From CAWIMX01 sp963792785 (lineage in GTDB: Bacteria; Acidobacteriota; Vicinamibacteria; Vicinamibacterales; CAVVIG01), in NCBI GenBank assembly GCA_963792785.1, contig CAWBXO010000004.1, positions 1 to 64,000 of the forward strand: a DNA stretch of 64,000 bases, written 5' to 3'. How positions within the stretch are numbered: position 1 is the first letter of the stretch; each line of letters begins with the position of its first letter. Under the pieces are notes generated by a model. That model searched no databases. It saw nothing but the letters and a program-made list of their open reading frames with translations, and was not told where the DNA came from. Below, piece after piece: positions 37,847-49,304 of this stretch. Both the position numbers and the translations under genes were made by a program.

Positions 37847-39904
37847 ATGCAGCGACGGTTCCGTCTCCTCGGGCTGTCGGTCGTCTGCGCGGCCGCCGTG
37901 GCCGCCTCGACGAGCGTCGGCATCCTCGGTCAGACGAGGAACGGTGAATGGCGGACGTACGGCGGCGATCTCGCCAGCACCCGCTACTCCCCGCTCGATC
38001 AGATCACCAAGGACAACTTCGACAAGCTCGAGATCGCCTGGCGGTTCAAGACCGATGCGCTCGGTCCGCGGCCGGAGTTCAACCTCCAGTCCACGCCGCT
38101 GATGGTGGGTGGCATCGTGTACTCGACCGCCGGCACGCGCCGCGCGGTCGTCGCGCTCGACGCCGGGACCGGCGAACTGCTCTGGATGCACAGCGAGAAC
38201 GAAGGCGAGCGGGGCGCGGACGCGCCGCGCCAGCTCTCGGGCCGCGGCCTCGCCTACTGGGCCAACCCGAACGGCGGCGGGCGGATCGTCTACGTGACGC
38301 CCGGCTACCACATGGTCGCGCTGGATGCGAAGACGGGCGTCCCCGTCCAGAACTTCGGGCAGAACGGCATCGTGGATCTGAAGACCGAGGACGACCAGGT
38401 CGTCGATCCGATCACCGGCGAGATCGGGCTCCACGCGACCCCGATCATCTCGAACGACGTGATCGTCGTCGGCGCCGCGCACCTCGCGGGCGGCTCGCCG
38501 GCCAGCTTCCACCACGTGAAGGGGTACGTGCGGGGCTACGACGTGCGCACCGGCAAGCGGCTGTGGATCTTCCACACGATTCCGTCGCCCGGCGAGTTCG
38601 GCAACGACACGTGGGAAGGCGACTCGTGGTCCTACACGGGCAACGCGGGCGTCTGGGCCCAGATGAGCGTCGACCCGGATCTCGGCATCGCCTACCTGCC
38701 CGTCGAGCTGCCGACCGGCGACTACTACGGCGGCCACCGCCCCGGCGACGGCCTCTTCGGCGAGACCCTGCTCGCCGTCGACATCAAGACCGGCAAGCGC
38801 AAGTGGCACTACCAGCTCGTGCACCACGGGATCTGGGACATGGACATCCCGTGCGCGCCCATCCTGGCCGACATCACCGTCGACGGCCGGACGATCAAGG
38901 CGATCGCGCAGCCGACCAAGCAGGGCTGGGTCTACGTGTTCGATCGCGTCACCGGCCAGCCGGTGTGGCCGATCGAGGAGCGTCCGGTCGAGCAGTCGAC
39001 GGTGCCCGGCGAGAAGACGAGCGCCACGCAGCCGTTCGTCACCAAGCCGCCGGCCTTCGATCGCCAGGGGATCTCGGAAGACGACCTGATCGACTTCACG
39101 CCCGCCCTGCACCAGCAGGCGCTCGAGATCATCAAGAACTACAAGATCGGTCCGCTCTTCACCCCGCCGGTGGTGAGCACGTGGCCCTCGCCGCTCGGCA
39201 CCCTGCACGTGCCGTCGGTCACGGGCGGCGCCAACTGGCAGGGCGGATCGCTCGATCCCGAGACCAACATCCTGTACATCTTCTCGAACACGTCGCCCTC
39301 CTCCCTCGGACTCGTGCCGGCCAACCCGGACCGCTCCGATTTCGGCTGGGTGCAGGGCCGGGCGACGCCGCCGGCGCCGGACTACCAGCCCGGCACGGCG
39401 AGCCCGCCGCCGGGACGCGGCGGCGCGGCAGGTGGTCGCGGCGCGGCGGGTGGTGGACGCGGCCGAGGCGGCAATCCGCTCGAGGTCGACGGCCTGCCGC
39501 TCCTCAAGCCGCCCTACGGCCGCATCACCGCGCTCAACCTGAACCAGGGCACGATGCAGTGGCAGATCGCGCACGGCGACACGCCGGACAACATCAAGAA
39601 CAACCCGGCGCTCGCGGGCCTCGATATCCCGCGCACGGGCTCGCAGGGCCGCATCGGCGTGCTCACGACGAAGACGCTGGTGATCGCGGGTGAAGGCGAG
39701 CTGACGACGCAGCGGCCGGGGCTGCGCGCGGCCAAGCTGCGAGCCTACGACAAGGCCACCGGCGCCGACGCGGGCGCGGTGCTGATGCCCGCGCCGCAGA
39801 CCGGCTCGCCGATGACCTACATGTACAACGGCAAGCAGTACATCATCGTCTCGGTCAGCGGGGGGAACTACTCCGGCGAGCTGGTAGCCTACAAGCTCCC
39901 GTAG
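37847..39904 (+). CDS. PQQ-dependent quinoprotein dehydrogenase
   Basis: 685 residues from ATG 37847. The signal peptide is RFRLLGLSVVCAAAVAAS. Propeller W-motif-type repeats run through the protein (GDLASTRYSPLDQI near the start, YVTPGYHMVALDAKTG, LLAVDIKTGKRKWHY, YVFDRVTGQPVWPIEE). No haem-binding CxxCH, so electrons must leave by a separate cytochrome. A Gly/Arg-rich loop (GRGGAAGGRGAAGGGRGRGG, about 525-545) is odd. Divergent from acs, with only about 95 bases between the starts. Substrate (alcohol or sugar) not identifiable. Confidence 0.8.
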   Translation: MQRRFRLLGLSVVCAAAVAASTSVGILGQTRNGEWRTYGGDLASTRYSPLDQITKDNFDKLEIAWRFKTDALGPRPEFNLQSTPLMVGGIVYSTAGTRRAVVALDAGTGELLWMHSENEGERGADAPRQLSGRGLAYWANPNGGGRIVYVTPGYHMVALDAKTGVPVQNFGQNGIVDLKTEDDQVVDPITGEIGLHATPIISNDVIVVGAAHLAGGSPASFHHVKGYVRGYDVRTGKRLWIFHTIPSPGEFGNDTWEGDSWSYTGNAGVWAQMSVDPDLGIAYLPVELPTGDYYGGHRPGDGLFGETLLAVDIKTGKRKWHYQLVHHGIWDMDIPCAPILADITVDGRTIKAIAQPTKQGWVYVFDRVTGQPVWPIEERPVEQSTVPGEKTSATQPFVTKPPAFDRQGISEDDLIDFTPALHQQALEIIKNYKIGPLFTPPVVSTWPSPLGTLHVPSVTGGANWQGGSLDPETNILYIFSNTSPSSLGLVPANPDRSDFGWVQGRATPPAPDYQPGTASPPPGRGGAAGGRGAAGGGRGRGGNPLEVDGLPLLKPPYGRITALNLNQGTMQWQIAHGDTPDNIKNNPALAGLDIPRTGSQGRIGVLTTKTLVIAGEGELTTQRPGLRAAKLRAYDKATGADAGAVLMPAPQTGSPMTYMYNGKQYIIVSVSGGNYSGELVAYKLP

Positions 39905-40084
39905 GGGTTCTTGGAACTGACGCTCTAGGGGGCTGGGAACTGACGCTGTCTAGGGGGCTTCGAACTGACGCTGTAGGGGGCTCGGGCACTGACGCTGTAG
40001 AGGGCTAGCCCTCTACGGTGAAAGGAGCCAGCCCCCTACAGCGGAAGCGCCAAGCCCCCTGCGGCGAAGCCCGAAGCCCCCTAT
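39905..40084. repeat. AGGGGGCT inverted repeat array between convergent genes
   Basis: Four GACGCTGTAGGGGGCT units, a central palindrome TAGAGGGCTAGCCCTCTA (about 40001-40017), then three AGCCCCCTACAGCG-type units in opposite direction. The whole forms a large hairpin between the PQQ dehydrogenase and prolyl oligopeptidase stops. Confidence 0.8.
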
Positions 40085-42263
<2,179 letters not shown>

Positions 42264-42282
42264 GTTCCGCCCTCCATCGGCG

Positions 42283-44907
42283 CTACCGCGAGATCCACCA
42301 GGTCGTCTTAATCGCGAAGATATTCACGCCGGGCGCGCCGATCGCGCTGAACGCGTCGCCGAGACCCACATGGTCGCCCCGGAACGCCGAGTCCAGCCGA
42401 TCCTGCTGCCAGACCACGTACAGGATACTGCCGGGGCGCCACTCCCAGCGCAGCACGACGTTGCTCTGAAACGACTTCACGTTGAAGTCCGTCGCCGTGA
42501 ACGAAAACGTGTTCCCGTCCTCGACGGCCGTGTACGTGCCGTCGCCCTTCGGCACGAGGGCGATGCCCCCGGTGCCGTAGGGGCGCAGATCGCGGCTGCG
42601 CGCCGCCAGCAGCTCGCCGAAATCGTAGTACCGGCCGCTCGCGGCGAACGGTTCGAGGTACGCGTCGAGCGTCAGATCGGGCTTGAACGTGTAGCTCGCC
42701 CGGAACGGCAAGGACACCGTGGAGCGATCGATCGCCGCGAAGATATAGCGTCGGTCGTAGGTCTCCGGGTGCCCGCCGTCACGCGACGTCACGTACTGCC
42801 GCGGGACATCGTCCCGCGAGTACGAGGGGCTGATCGACAGCTGCAGCGAGGGCGTCGGGCGCGAGGACAGGTTGGTGAATGTGCCCCAGGAGCGGTCGCC
42901 GATTTCCGAGGAGCGGTAATTGAGCCCGCCGCTCCAGCGGACGTTGGACGCGTTGCTGTTCCGCAGCGACCCGTTGATGCCCCAGCTGCTGGGCGTGCCC
43001 ATCGACGGTCCGCCGCGCGTGAGCTGCGCGTCCTGGCCGCGCAGGCTCCCGCCGACGCTCAGGTTCGCGGACCAGAAGTTCAGGAACGTGGCGTTCGTAT
43101 TGAAGTTGAAGCTCGGGCGCACGCCGAGGAACGTGTCGTAGTACCACGAGTTGTTGTTGTTCAGGCCGAACGAGTAGCCGCGCAGGTGCTTGCCCGGCTG
43201 CGTCTCGCGCCACGTGAGGCGGTTGTTGAACGTCACGTCGCCCGCGTAGTTCAGCCGGCCGAAGTCGTTCGGCTCGAAGTCCGGCGACTCGACCATGCCG
43301 TTGGTGCCCCAGAGCCAGTGGCGGCCCGCGTTCTTGCTGACATTCCACCGGAACTGCCCGCCGGTCATCTGCGTGCGCGTCGGGTCGTAGCGCTGGCGGC
43401 CGATGTCCGGCCGCTGGAACAGGTGCGTATTCCCCAGCTGGATGCGATCGAGCGCGGCCGCGTCGCCTCGGACCTGGGTCAGGCCGACCGAGAACTCGGC
43501 TTCGTACGTGCGGTTGTCGAAAAACAGATCCGTGTCGGCGCCGAACGTGAACGCCGTTCGCGTCATGAGGCTCGCGAGCGGGTCGCCGTCCGTCACGTCG
43601 CGGTGCACCACGGTCGTGTGCAGCCCGGCGGTCGATCCCTCGCTCCCGAATTCCTGCAGGACGCGGCCGACGCCCCAGTACGCCTGCGGCGCGACGCGCA
43701 CGCTCGACCGCACGCCGCCGGTCTCGACGCGCGCCGACTCCGCGTCGGTCACCGCGCCCAGAAACCCGAGCGACGTGCCCGACGGCAGGCGCCCCGTGAG
43801 CTTCGCCGCGCCGAGAATGGTCGCCGTGTTCGGGTAGTCGACGTAGTCGCCCGACGCCGGGCCGCCGGGCCGCGCCCCGATGCGCCGGGAATAGTAGAAA
43901 TTGTTGGTGGCGAACTGCAGCAGGTTGCTCCCCTCGAGGAAGAACGGCCGCCGCTCGGGGAAGAACGTCTCGAACGCGCTGAGGTTCACCTCGGCGGGAT
44001 CCGCCTCAATCTGCCCGAAGTCCGGATTGACCGTCGCCTCGAGCGTGAGGTTCGGGCCGAGGCCCATTTTGAGATCCGTGCCGACGCGCTGCGTTACGTT
44101 CACGCCGTTGTCGAACGGGTTGGCCTTGTCGCGCTGGCCGCCGCTGACGAACGACGATCCGGCGACATAGGGCAGCAGCTCGAGGCGCCGCGAGGGCTCG
44201 ATGCCCGCGATGCCGTTGAGATCGCCGAACCGCGAAGACCAGCCGCGCTCAGTGCGCCCGACGACGACCCAGTAGTCTTCTTCCTTCAGCGTCGGGCGGA
44301 ACCGCCGGACGTTCAGGCCCCACACCTGGTCGTCGCCGGCGTTGAAGCGGAGCTGGTTGAACGGCAGCCACAACTCCGCGGTCCATCCGTCCGCGTCGAC
44401 CGACGTGTGCGCCTCCCACACGGGGTCGAAGCCCGAGTCCCAGTTATTCTCCTCGTCGGAGCGGTGGTAGTGATCGAGGCGCACGCCCGCCGCCGTCACG
44501 CCGAACATGTAGGCCGTCCGGCGGTCGAGGTAGGTGTCGAGTTCGATCTGCAGGTTCTCGGACTGCCCCGCGTCGTCGCGGCGGCCCATGGCCGCCTGGA
44601 AGCCGCCGAGCGTGGTCGACATCCGCGCGCCGACGTAGAGCGCCGAGCCGTCGTAGAGGAAGCGGACCTCCATCGGATCGGTCGGGGCCGCGCCCTCGGT
44701 CGGCTCGGCCATCTGGAAGTCGCTAATCGGAGTCGCGCGCTCCCAGGCCGGCTCGTCGAGCCGGCCGTCGAGCCGGATCTCCTCGCCGGCGACCCGCCAC
44801 GCCTGGGCCTGTTTCCGGGGTGGCACGTCCTGGGCTCGCGGGGACGCGCCCAGCGCCGCGGCGAGCGAGGCGGCCAGGGCAAGCCCGGTCCAGCCGTGTC
44901 GTGTCAC
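42283..44907 (-). CDS. CBM9-like/DUF5916 outer-membrane protein
   Basis: About 874 residues from GTG 44907 (an in-frame ATG 44934 is an alternative). Signal peptide WTGLALAASLAAALGA. The N-terminal domain (about 40-230: IRLDGRLDEPAWERA, VRFLYDGSALYVGARM) is a carbohydrate-binding-9-like fold. The rest is DUF5916: RRPFFLEGSNLL and alternating aromatic strands end in FAIKTTWWISR, consistent with a barrel in the outer membrane. Function unknown; abundant in Acidobacteriota and Bacteroidota-like groups. Confidence 0.8.
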   Translation of the reverse strand: MTRHGWTGLALAASLAAALGASPRAQDVPPRKQAQAWRVAGEEIRLDGRLDEPAWERATPISDFQMAEPTEGAAPTDPMEVRFLYDGSALYVGARMSTTLGGFQAAMGRRDDAGQSENLQIELDTYLDRRTAYMFGVTAAGVRLDHYHRSDEENNWDSGFDPVWEAHTSVDADGWTAELWLPFNQLRFNAGDDQVWGLNVRRFRPTLKEEDYWVVVGRTERGWSSRFGDLNGIAGIEPSRRLELLPYVAGSSFVSGGQRDKANPFDNGVNVTQRVGTDLKMGLGPNLTLEATVNPDFGQIEADPAEVNLSAFETFFPERRPFFLEGSNLLQFATNNFYYSRRIGARPGGPASGDYVDYPNTATILGAAKLTGRLPSGTSLGFLGAVTDAESARVETGGVRSSVRVAPQAYWGVGRVLQEFGSEGSTAGLHTTVVHRDVTDGDPLASLMTRTAFTFGADTDLFFDNRTYEAEFSVGLTQVRGDAAALDRIQLGNTHLFQRPDIGRQRYDPTRTQMTGGQFRWNVSKNAGRHWLWGTNGMVESPDFEPNDFGRLNYAGDVTFNNRLTWRETQPGKHLRGYSFGLNNNNSWYYDTFLGVRPSFNFNTNATFLNFWSANLSVGGSLRGQDAQLTRGGPSMGTPSSWGINGSLRNSNASNVRWSGGLNYRSSEIGDRSWGTFTNLSSRPTPSLQLSISPSYSRDDVPRQYVTSRDGGHPETYDRRYIFAAIDRSTVSLPFRASYTFKPDLTLDAYLEPFAASGRYYDFGELLAARSRDLRPYGTGGIALVPKGDGTYTAVEDGNTFSFTATDFNVKSFQSNVVLRWEWRPGSILYVVWQQDRLDSAFRGDHVGLGDAFSAIGAPGVNIFAIKTTWWISR

Positions 44908-44985
44908 ACCACTGTCCTCGCCGACGCCATGCACGTACGTAGGACGTCTGAAAGTGCCCGCGGGGCGGAGCGTCCGCGGGCGAAA

Positions 44986-45036
44986 GAAAAATGGTCGGGA
45001 TGGGGGGATTCGAACCCCCGGCCCCTTGACCCCCAG
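44986..45036. repeat. Detached tRNA-Pro(GGG) 3' fragment (putative att)
   Basis: Identical over 51 bases to the tRNA 3' region at 46829-46879 including the CCA end, then diverges right after the anticodon. It cannot form a tRNA by itself. Confidence 0.8.
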
Positions 45037-45260
45037 ACCGCCTTTGACCTAAATCCCGTCAGATCCGGTCCGGTCTTTACAGGCGATTCTAGATCGGGTT
45101 GCAGCGAGGGTCTGTCGAAACTCGACAGTCCAAATGTCGGCTCAAAGAATGGCATCCCGCTACTGTCTGCAGGAAATGACATACGGCTGGCTGCGACCCG
45201 CCGTACCGATGTGATAGGGTTGCTGCTTAGACCCCAAATATCCGAGTCGTTGCGCCTTCA

Positions 45261-46457
45261 ATGGACGGTGAAATGGGTTCTTCTAGCCGACCGCTCCCAG
45301 CCCATCTCGCAGCTGTCGCGCCCGGCAGGCGGCTCATCGACGCCTTGCCGCTGGCCATGTACATCTGTGACCGCGCCGGCCGGATCACCCGCTTCAACCG
45401 CCGCGCGGCGGAATTGTGGGGCCGCGTTCCTGCGGCGGACGATCGCTACTGCGGATCCCTCGGTTTGCTTCGCGAAGACGGCTCCGTCCTGCCCCATGCG
45501 GAATGTCCAGTGGCGGACGTGCTGCGGACCGGTGAGCCCGTTCAGGGCGCGGAAGTCATCGTCGAACGGCCCGATGCCTCCCGCGTGATGGTCCGCGTGA
45601 ACATTGTGGCGCAGTTCGACGCCGACGGCGACATCATCGGGACCGTCACCACCTTTCAAGACATCACCTCCAGACGGCAGGCGGAAGAACGGCTGCGAGC
45701 AGCGGTGCAGATGAAGGACCAGTTCACCGTGACGCTCGCCCATGAGTTGCGCCAGCCGCTCGCGCCGATGGCTACGGCGGTCGGATTGCTCAGGATCTCC
45801 GAGGAGCCAGAGCCGCGAGCACGGGCGCTCGACGTCCTGGAGCGGCAGATCGGCCAGATGCAGCGCCTCGTGGATGACCTCTTGGATGCGGGACGTCTCG
45901 CCAGCGGGAAGATCGACCTGCACCGGGAGCGGCTCGACCTTCGCGGAATCGTGACAGAAATCGCCGAGGGGATGGCGCCGTCCATCGAGGAGCACCGCCT
46001 ACGACTGACCGTCTCGATGCCTCCGGACGAGATTGTCATCGAGGCCGACGTGCATCGTCTCCGGCAGGTGCTGTCGAACCTGCTCACGAACGCAGTCAAG
46101 TTCACGCCCGAAGGCGGACGCATCGACCTCGCCGTACATCGCTCCGCCACACATGCCGAAATCCAGGTGCGCGATACGGGGCAAGGGATTCCGGAGGGCG
46201 TGCTCCCCCACATCTTCGATCTATTCGTACAGACGGCGGCGGAGAATGGCGGAGGCTTGGGCATCGGCCTCGCGGTCGTGCGCCGGTTGGTGGAGGCGCA
46301 TGGCGGCACGGTCGACGCCCGGAGTGACGGCCTCGATACCGGCGCGGAGTTCATCGTGCGTCTCCCGCTCTCGAACACAGCCGAGCATGCAGCCACGGCC
46401 ATCAGCAATCTGCCGCATACCGATGCAGCGGGTCCGAGGCACGAGTTCGCCTCGTAG
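45261..46457 (+). CDS. PAS histidine kinase carried by the tRNA-bounded insertion
   Basis: 398 residues from ATG 45261. PAS domain about 22-140 (LIDALPLAMYICDRAGRI), HisKA with LAHELRQPLAP (His 161) and HATPase with LLTNAVKFTPEGG, VRDTGQGIPE and GGGLGIGLAVVRRLVE. No membrane segment and no receiver domain. The cognate regulator is not within the insertion, so it could cross-talk with the host. Lower GC than adjacent backbone genes. Confidence 0.85.
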   Translation: MDGEMGSSSRPLPAHLAAVAPGRRLIDALPLAMYICDRAGRITRFNRRAAELWGRVPAADDRYCGSLGLLREDGSVLPHAECPVADVLRTGEPVQGAEVIVERPDASRVMVRVNIVAQFDADGDIIGTVTTFQDITSRRQAEERLRAAVQMKDQFTVTLAHELRQPLAPMATAVGLLRISEEPEPRARALDVLERQIGQMQRLVDDLLDAGRLASGKIDLHRERLDLRGIVTEIAEGMAPSIEEHRLRLTVSMPPDEIVIEADVHRLRQVLSNLLTNAVKFTPEGGRIDLAVHRSATHAEIQVRDTGQGIPEGVLPHIFDLFVQTAAENGGGLGIGLAVVRRLVEAHGGTVDARSDGLDTGAEFIVRLPLSNTAEHAATAISNLPHTDAAGPRHEFAS

Positions 46458-46507
46458 TCCCGCCGCGCGGACCGGCGAAAGACCCATGCAGCCGGTTCCC
46501 GAGCGGC

Positions 46508-46807
46508 AAGGAGGCGACGACCCCGCTGGCCGAGCGCATCTTTGAAGACCTCCGCACGGCCGACATCGAAGCCTATCGCGAGGCGCGCCGCACGCAACAG
46601 CGCGAGGCCGAAGCCGACCTGGAACGCCGCCGCGCTGCGCGTGCCCGGCGTCAGGCTGAGCGCGCCAACGGCAAGAAGCCGCCGCCGTCGCCTCGGCTCT
46701 CACGGTCGGAGATTCCCCGCGTGCCCGGTGTTCGCAAGGGCGAGGTCGCCATCAACCGCGACGTGGCCCGACTGCGCGGCGCTCGCCGTCCCCGAAAGAG
46801 GCTGTGA
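46508..46807 (+). pseudogene. Charged ORF without a clear start
   Basis: An open frame of about 99 codons reads AERIFEDLRTADIEAY, then Arg/Glu-rich helices and a basic tail (RGARRPRKRL). No ATG, GTG or TTG in a sensible place, and the frame is open toward the kinase gene. It may be the 3' end of a truncated gene of the insertion. Not recognised. Confidence 0.35.
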
Positions 46808-46828
46808 ATTGAGGGAGTTGCGGGGGAG

Positions 46829-46879
46829 GAAAAATGGTCGGGATGGGGGGATTCGAACCCCCGGCCCCTTGACCCCCAG
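46829..46879. repeat. tRNA-side copy of the 51-base repeat
   Basis: Overlaps the 3' part of the intact tRNA-Pro(GGG), identical to 44986-45036. Confidence 0.8.
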
Positions 46880-46911
46880 TCAAGTGCGCTACCAGGCTGC
46901 GCTACATCCCG
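46835..46911 (-). tRNA. tRNA-Pro (anticodon GGG)
   Basis: 77 bases. Acceptor CGGGATG pairs with CATCCCG, anticodon stem CTTGA/TCAAG with loop CTGGGGG, and T arm GGGGGTTCGAATCCCCC; CCA encoded. Its 3' end is the integration site of the adjoining insertion. Confidence 0.95.
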
Positions 46912-46980
46912 ACACGATCGATCTCGGCCCGGCTGACCTGTCCGCCGAAGCCTCGGCGAAGGCGGAAGCCGGGCCCCACA

Positions 46981-47472
46981 TTATCGTCGACGCGCGCGCC
47001 GCGCCGGCTTGGCCTTCACCGCTTTCTTCCGGCTGGGCGCCACCAGCCGCGTCCCGCGCGGCGCGGACGGCGTCACCAGCTGAAACGCCTCGCCGCGCGC
47101 GCTCAGCAGATCGAGCAGGCCCCGCAGCCCGCGGCGCACCGCCGTGATCCGCTCCCGCGCGTTGCGCCCGAGCAGCTCGTCGATGTCCGTGGCCTCGGGC
47201 CCCGCGGGCGCGGCATCCTCGTCCATCCGCCGTCGCGCGCCGGCCAGCGTCAGACCCTCGACGAGCAGCAGGTGCTTGATGCGCAGCACCTGCTCGACGT
47301 CCTCCCGCCGGTAGACCCGCGGACCGCCGGCCGTCTTCGCGACGCCCAGGTCCGGGAACTCCGCCTCCCACGTCTTCAGGACGTACGGCTGCACCTTGGC
47401 GAGATCGCACACCTCGCCCGCCTTGAAGAGCGCGCGCTTGGGAATCTCAATCGGGGCGATGCTCTCGGGCAT
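46981..47472 (-). CDS. MerR-family transcriptional regulator
   Basis: 163 residues. The N-terminal winged helix reads KAGEVCDLAKVQPYVLKTWE and GGPRVYRREDVEQVLRIKHLL, as in MerR/SoxR. No cysteine effector pocket. The C-terminus is a short coiled coil and a basic Arg/Lys tail. Short HTH-only MerR proteins of this kind are often next to der or ihf genes in this sort of genome. Target not known. It lies 72 bases after der on the same strand. Confidence 0.75.
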   Translation of the reverse strand: MPESIAPIEIPKRALFKAGEVCDLAKVQPYVLKTWEAEFPDLGVAKTAGGPRVYRREDVEQVLRIKHLLLVEGLTLAGARRRMDEDAAPAGPEATDIDELLGRNARERITAVRRGLRGLLDLLSARGEAFQLVTPSAPRGTRLVAPSRKKAVKAKPARRARRR

Positions 47473-47544
47473 GACAGCGGCAGCGGCGGAAAACGTTGGA
47501 AAAGTATAGCATCCGGTCCGCCTGTCCCGAGCGCAGTCGAGGGA

Positions 47545-48931
47545 CTATTTGGCCCGGCGCCGCACCTGCACGCGGATGGGCGTCCCGGCGAACCCGAACC
47601 GCTCGCGCAGCTGGTTCACCAGGAAGCGCTCGTAGGAGAAGTGGAACGTCGTGGCCACGTTGGTGAAGAACACGAAGGTCGGCGGCGCCACGCCCACCTG
47701 CGCGGCGTAGAGAATCCGCACCTGCTTGCGCCCGGGGCTCACCGGCGGGTTCGCCCGCGTGACACCCTCCAGCCACTTGTTCAACTGCGGCGTGGGCACG
47801 CGCTGGCGCCGCGCCTCGGCCACCTTGTCGATCGTCTCGAGCACCTTCGGCGCGCGCTCCCCGGTCAGCGCCGAGATGTGCAGGATCGGCGCGTAGTCCA
47901 GGAACTTCACCTGCTGCCGGAGTTCGGCGTCGAACGTCTTCACGAACGTCGTCTGCGACGTCTTCACCAGGTCCCACTTGTTCGCGACGATCACCACGCC
48001 CTTGCCGGCGCGATCCGCCTCGCCGCCGATCGCGGCGTCCTGGTCGGTCGCGCCCACACTCGCGTCGATCACGAGCGCCACGACGTCGGCATCGGCGATC
48101 GCGCGGCGCGCGCCGAGCACGCTGACCATCTCCACCTTGCCGCCGCTCGCCACGCGCCCCACGCGGCGCATGCCCGCCGTATCCACGAGCCGGAACCGCC
48201 GCCGGTGCCACATCATCACCGACTCCACCGGATCCCGCGTCGTGCCCGGCATGTCGCTCACGAGCGCCCGCTCCTCGTTCAGCAGCCGGTTGAGCAGCGA
48301 CGACTTCCCCGCGTTCGGCCGGCCCACGACGGCAATGGCCGTCTCGACGGGCGCGGCCTTCTCGCTCTGCTCGGCGTCGGCGTCGGCGCTCGGCGTCGGC
48401 CGCTTCCACTGGGACCGCCCCGGGCAGCCGCGCGACCGCGTCCGCGATCTCGTCCATCAACTCGGCGACGCCCTGCCCGTGCTCGGCGGAAATCTCGAAG
48501 ACGGGGTCGAACCCCAGGCGGTAGAACTCGAGGGCGCCCGCCTTCGCGCGCTTGTCGTCGGTCTTGTTGATGGCGAGCACGGCCGGCTTGTCGAGCTTCC
48601 GGAGTTCCTGCGCGATATTCTCGTCGCCCGGCATGAGCCCCTCGCGCCCGTCGACGACGAGCACGACGAAGGCGGCGTCGCCGAGGGCGCGCTTGCCGTG
48701 CACCACCACCAGCTCGTGCAGCGGATCCTCGCTCGCACCGAACATCCCGCCGGTATCGACCACCAGGAACGACTGCCCGCGCCAGGCAATGCCGTGCGAG
48801 GTCACGTCACGCGTCGTCCCCGCCAGGGGCGCGACGATCGCCTGACGCGCACCGCTGATGCGGTTGAAGAGGGTCGACTTGCCCACATTCGGGCGACCGA
48901 CCAAGACGACGGACGGGGGTTTTCTGGCCAT
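47545..48931 (-). CDS. der: Ribosome-assembly GTPase Der (one frameshift)
   Basis: Double-GTPase needed for 50S assembly. First G domain: VVLVGRPNVGKSTLFN, DTGGMFG, NKTDDK. Second: GRPNAGKSSLLNRLL, DTAGMRR, NKWDLV. The C-terminal KH-like domain ends in RVQVRRRAK. Total about 460 residues. The frame changes near 48380 in the repetitive linker GTCGGCGTCGGCGTCGGC, so the shift may be slippage or error. Start ATG 48931 is chosen over 48952 by alignment with the G1 box. Confidence 0.9.
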
Positions 48932-48977
48932 TTTGCGAGACGTTACTGCCAAAGTGTAAACTAAGTTAGCCTGATTC

Positions 48978-49006
48978 TTGACTACGTAAGTTCAAGTATC
49001 TATAGT
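48978..49006 (+). promoter_or_regulatory. Sigma-70-type promoter of the HU/IHF gene
   Basis: TTGACT (48978-48983) and TATAGT (49001-49006) are spaced by exactly 17 bases, in an AT-rich stretch that contrasts with its surroundings. The start would be near 49013, and AGGAG (49021) precedes ATG 49035. The best canonical promoter in the window. Confidence 0.8.
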
Positions 49007-49034
49007 AGTTATCAGCCGCCAGGAGACTCTAAGC

Positions 49035-49304
49035 ATGATCAAGGTGGACATCGTGAACGAAGTGTCGCGCACCGCCGACATCACCAAGGTTAAGGCCGAG
49101 GTGGCTGTCGATGCGGTGTTCGACGCGATGCGCACCTCCATGCAACGCGGCGAGCGGATCGAACTGCGCGGGTTCGGCGTGTTCCAGGTGAAGCCGCGCA
49201 AACGCGGCATCGGCCGCAACCCCCGCACGGGCAAGGAAGTACGCATCCCGCCCGGCCGGACGATCCGCTTCAAACCCGGCAAGGATCTGCAGAACATCGG
49301 GTAA
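49035..49304 (+). CDS. HU/IHF-family DNA-bending protein
   Basis: 89 residues. IKVDIVNEVSRTADI at the N-terminus, the conserved GFGVFQVKPRKRGIGRNPRT arm and VRIPPGRTIRFKPGK tail. The RNP in the arm tip is the intercalating Pro motif. Acts in nucleoid structure. Strong promoter upstream fits high expression. IHF-beta-like rather than a clear HU, but the two cannot be told apart by eye. The next gene starts one base after its stop. Confidence 0.9.
   Translation: MIKVDIVNEVSRTADITKVKAEVAVDAVFDAMRTSMQRGERIELRGFGVFQVKPRKRGIGRNPRTGKEVRIPPGRTIRFKPGKDLQNIG

Larger units (their letters stand above)
44986..46879. mobile_element. 1.84 kb insertion bounded by tRNA-Pro(GGG) repeats
   Basis: Perfect 51-base direct repeats at 44986-45036 and 46829-46879, 1843 bases apart, contain the 3' part of tRNA-Pro(GGG). 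One copy belongs to the intact tRNA; the other is a detached fragment. This is the footprint of site-specific integration at a tRNA gene. The interior has a histidine kinase gene and an ORF remnant, and no integrase. A tandem duplication followed by decay is the alternative. Confidence 0.6.

Noticed and set aside
44992..45068. A third tRNA-Pro gene
   Set aside because: Sequence matches a tRNA only from the 3' end to the anticodon; the 5' half is unrelated, so no cloverleaf forms.
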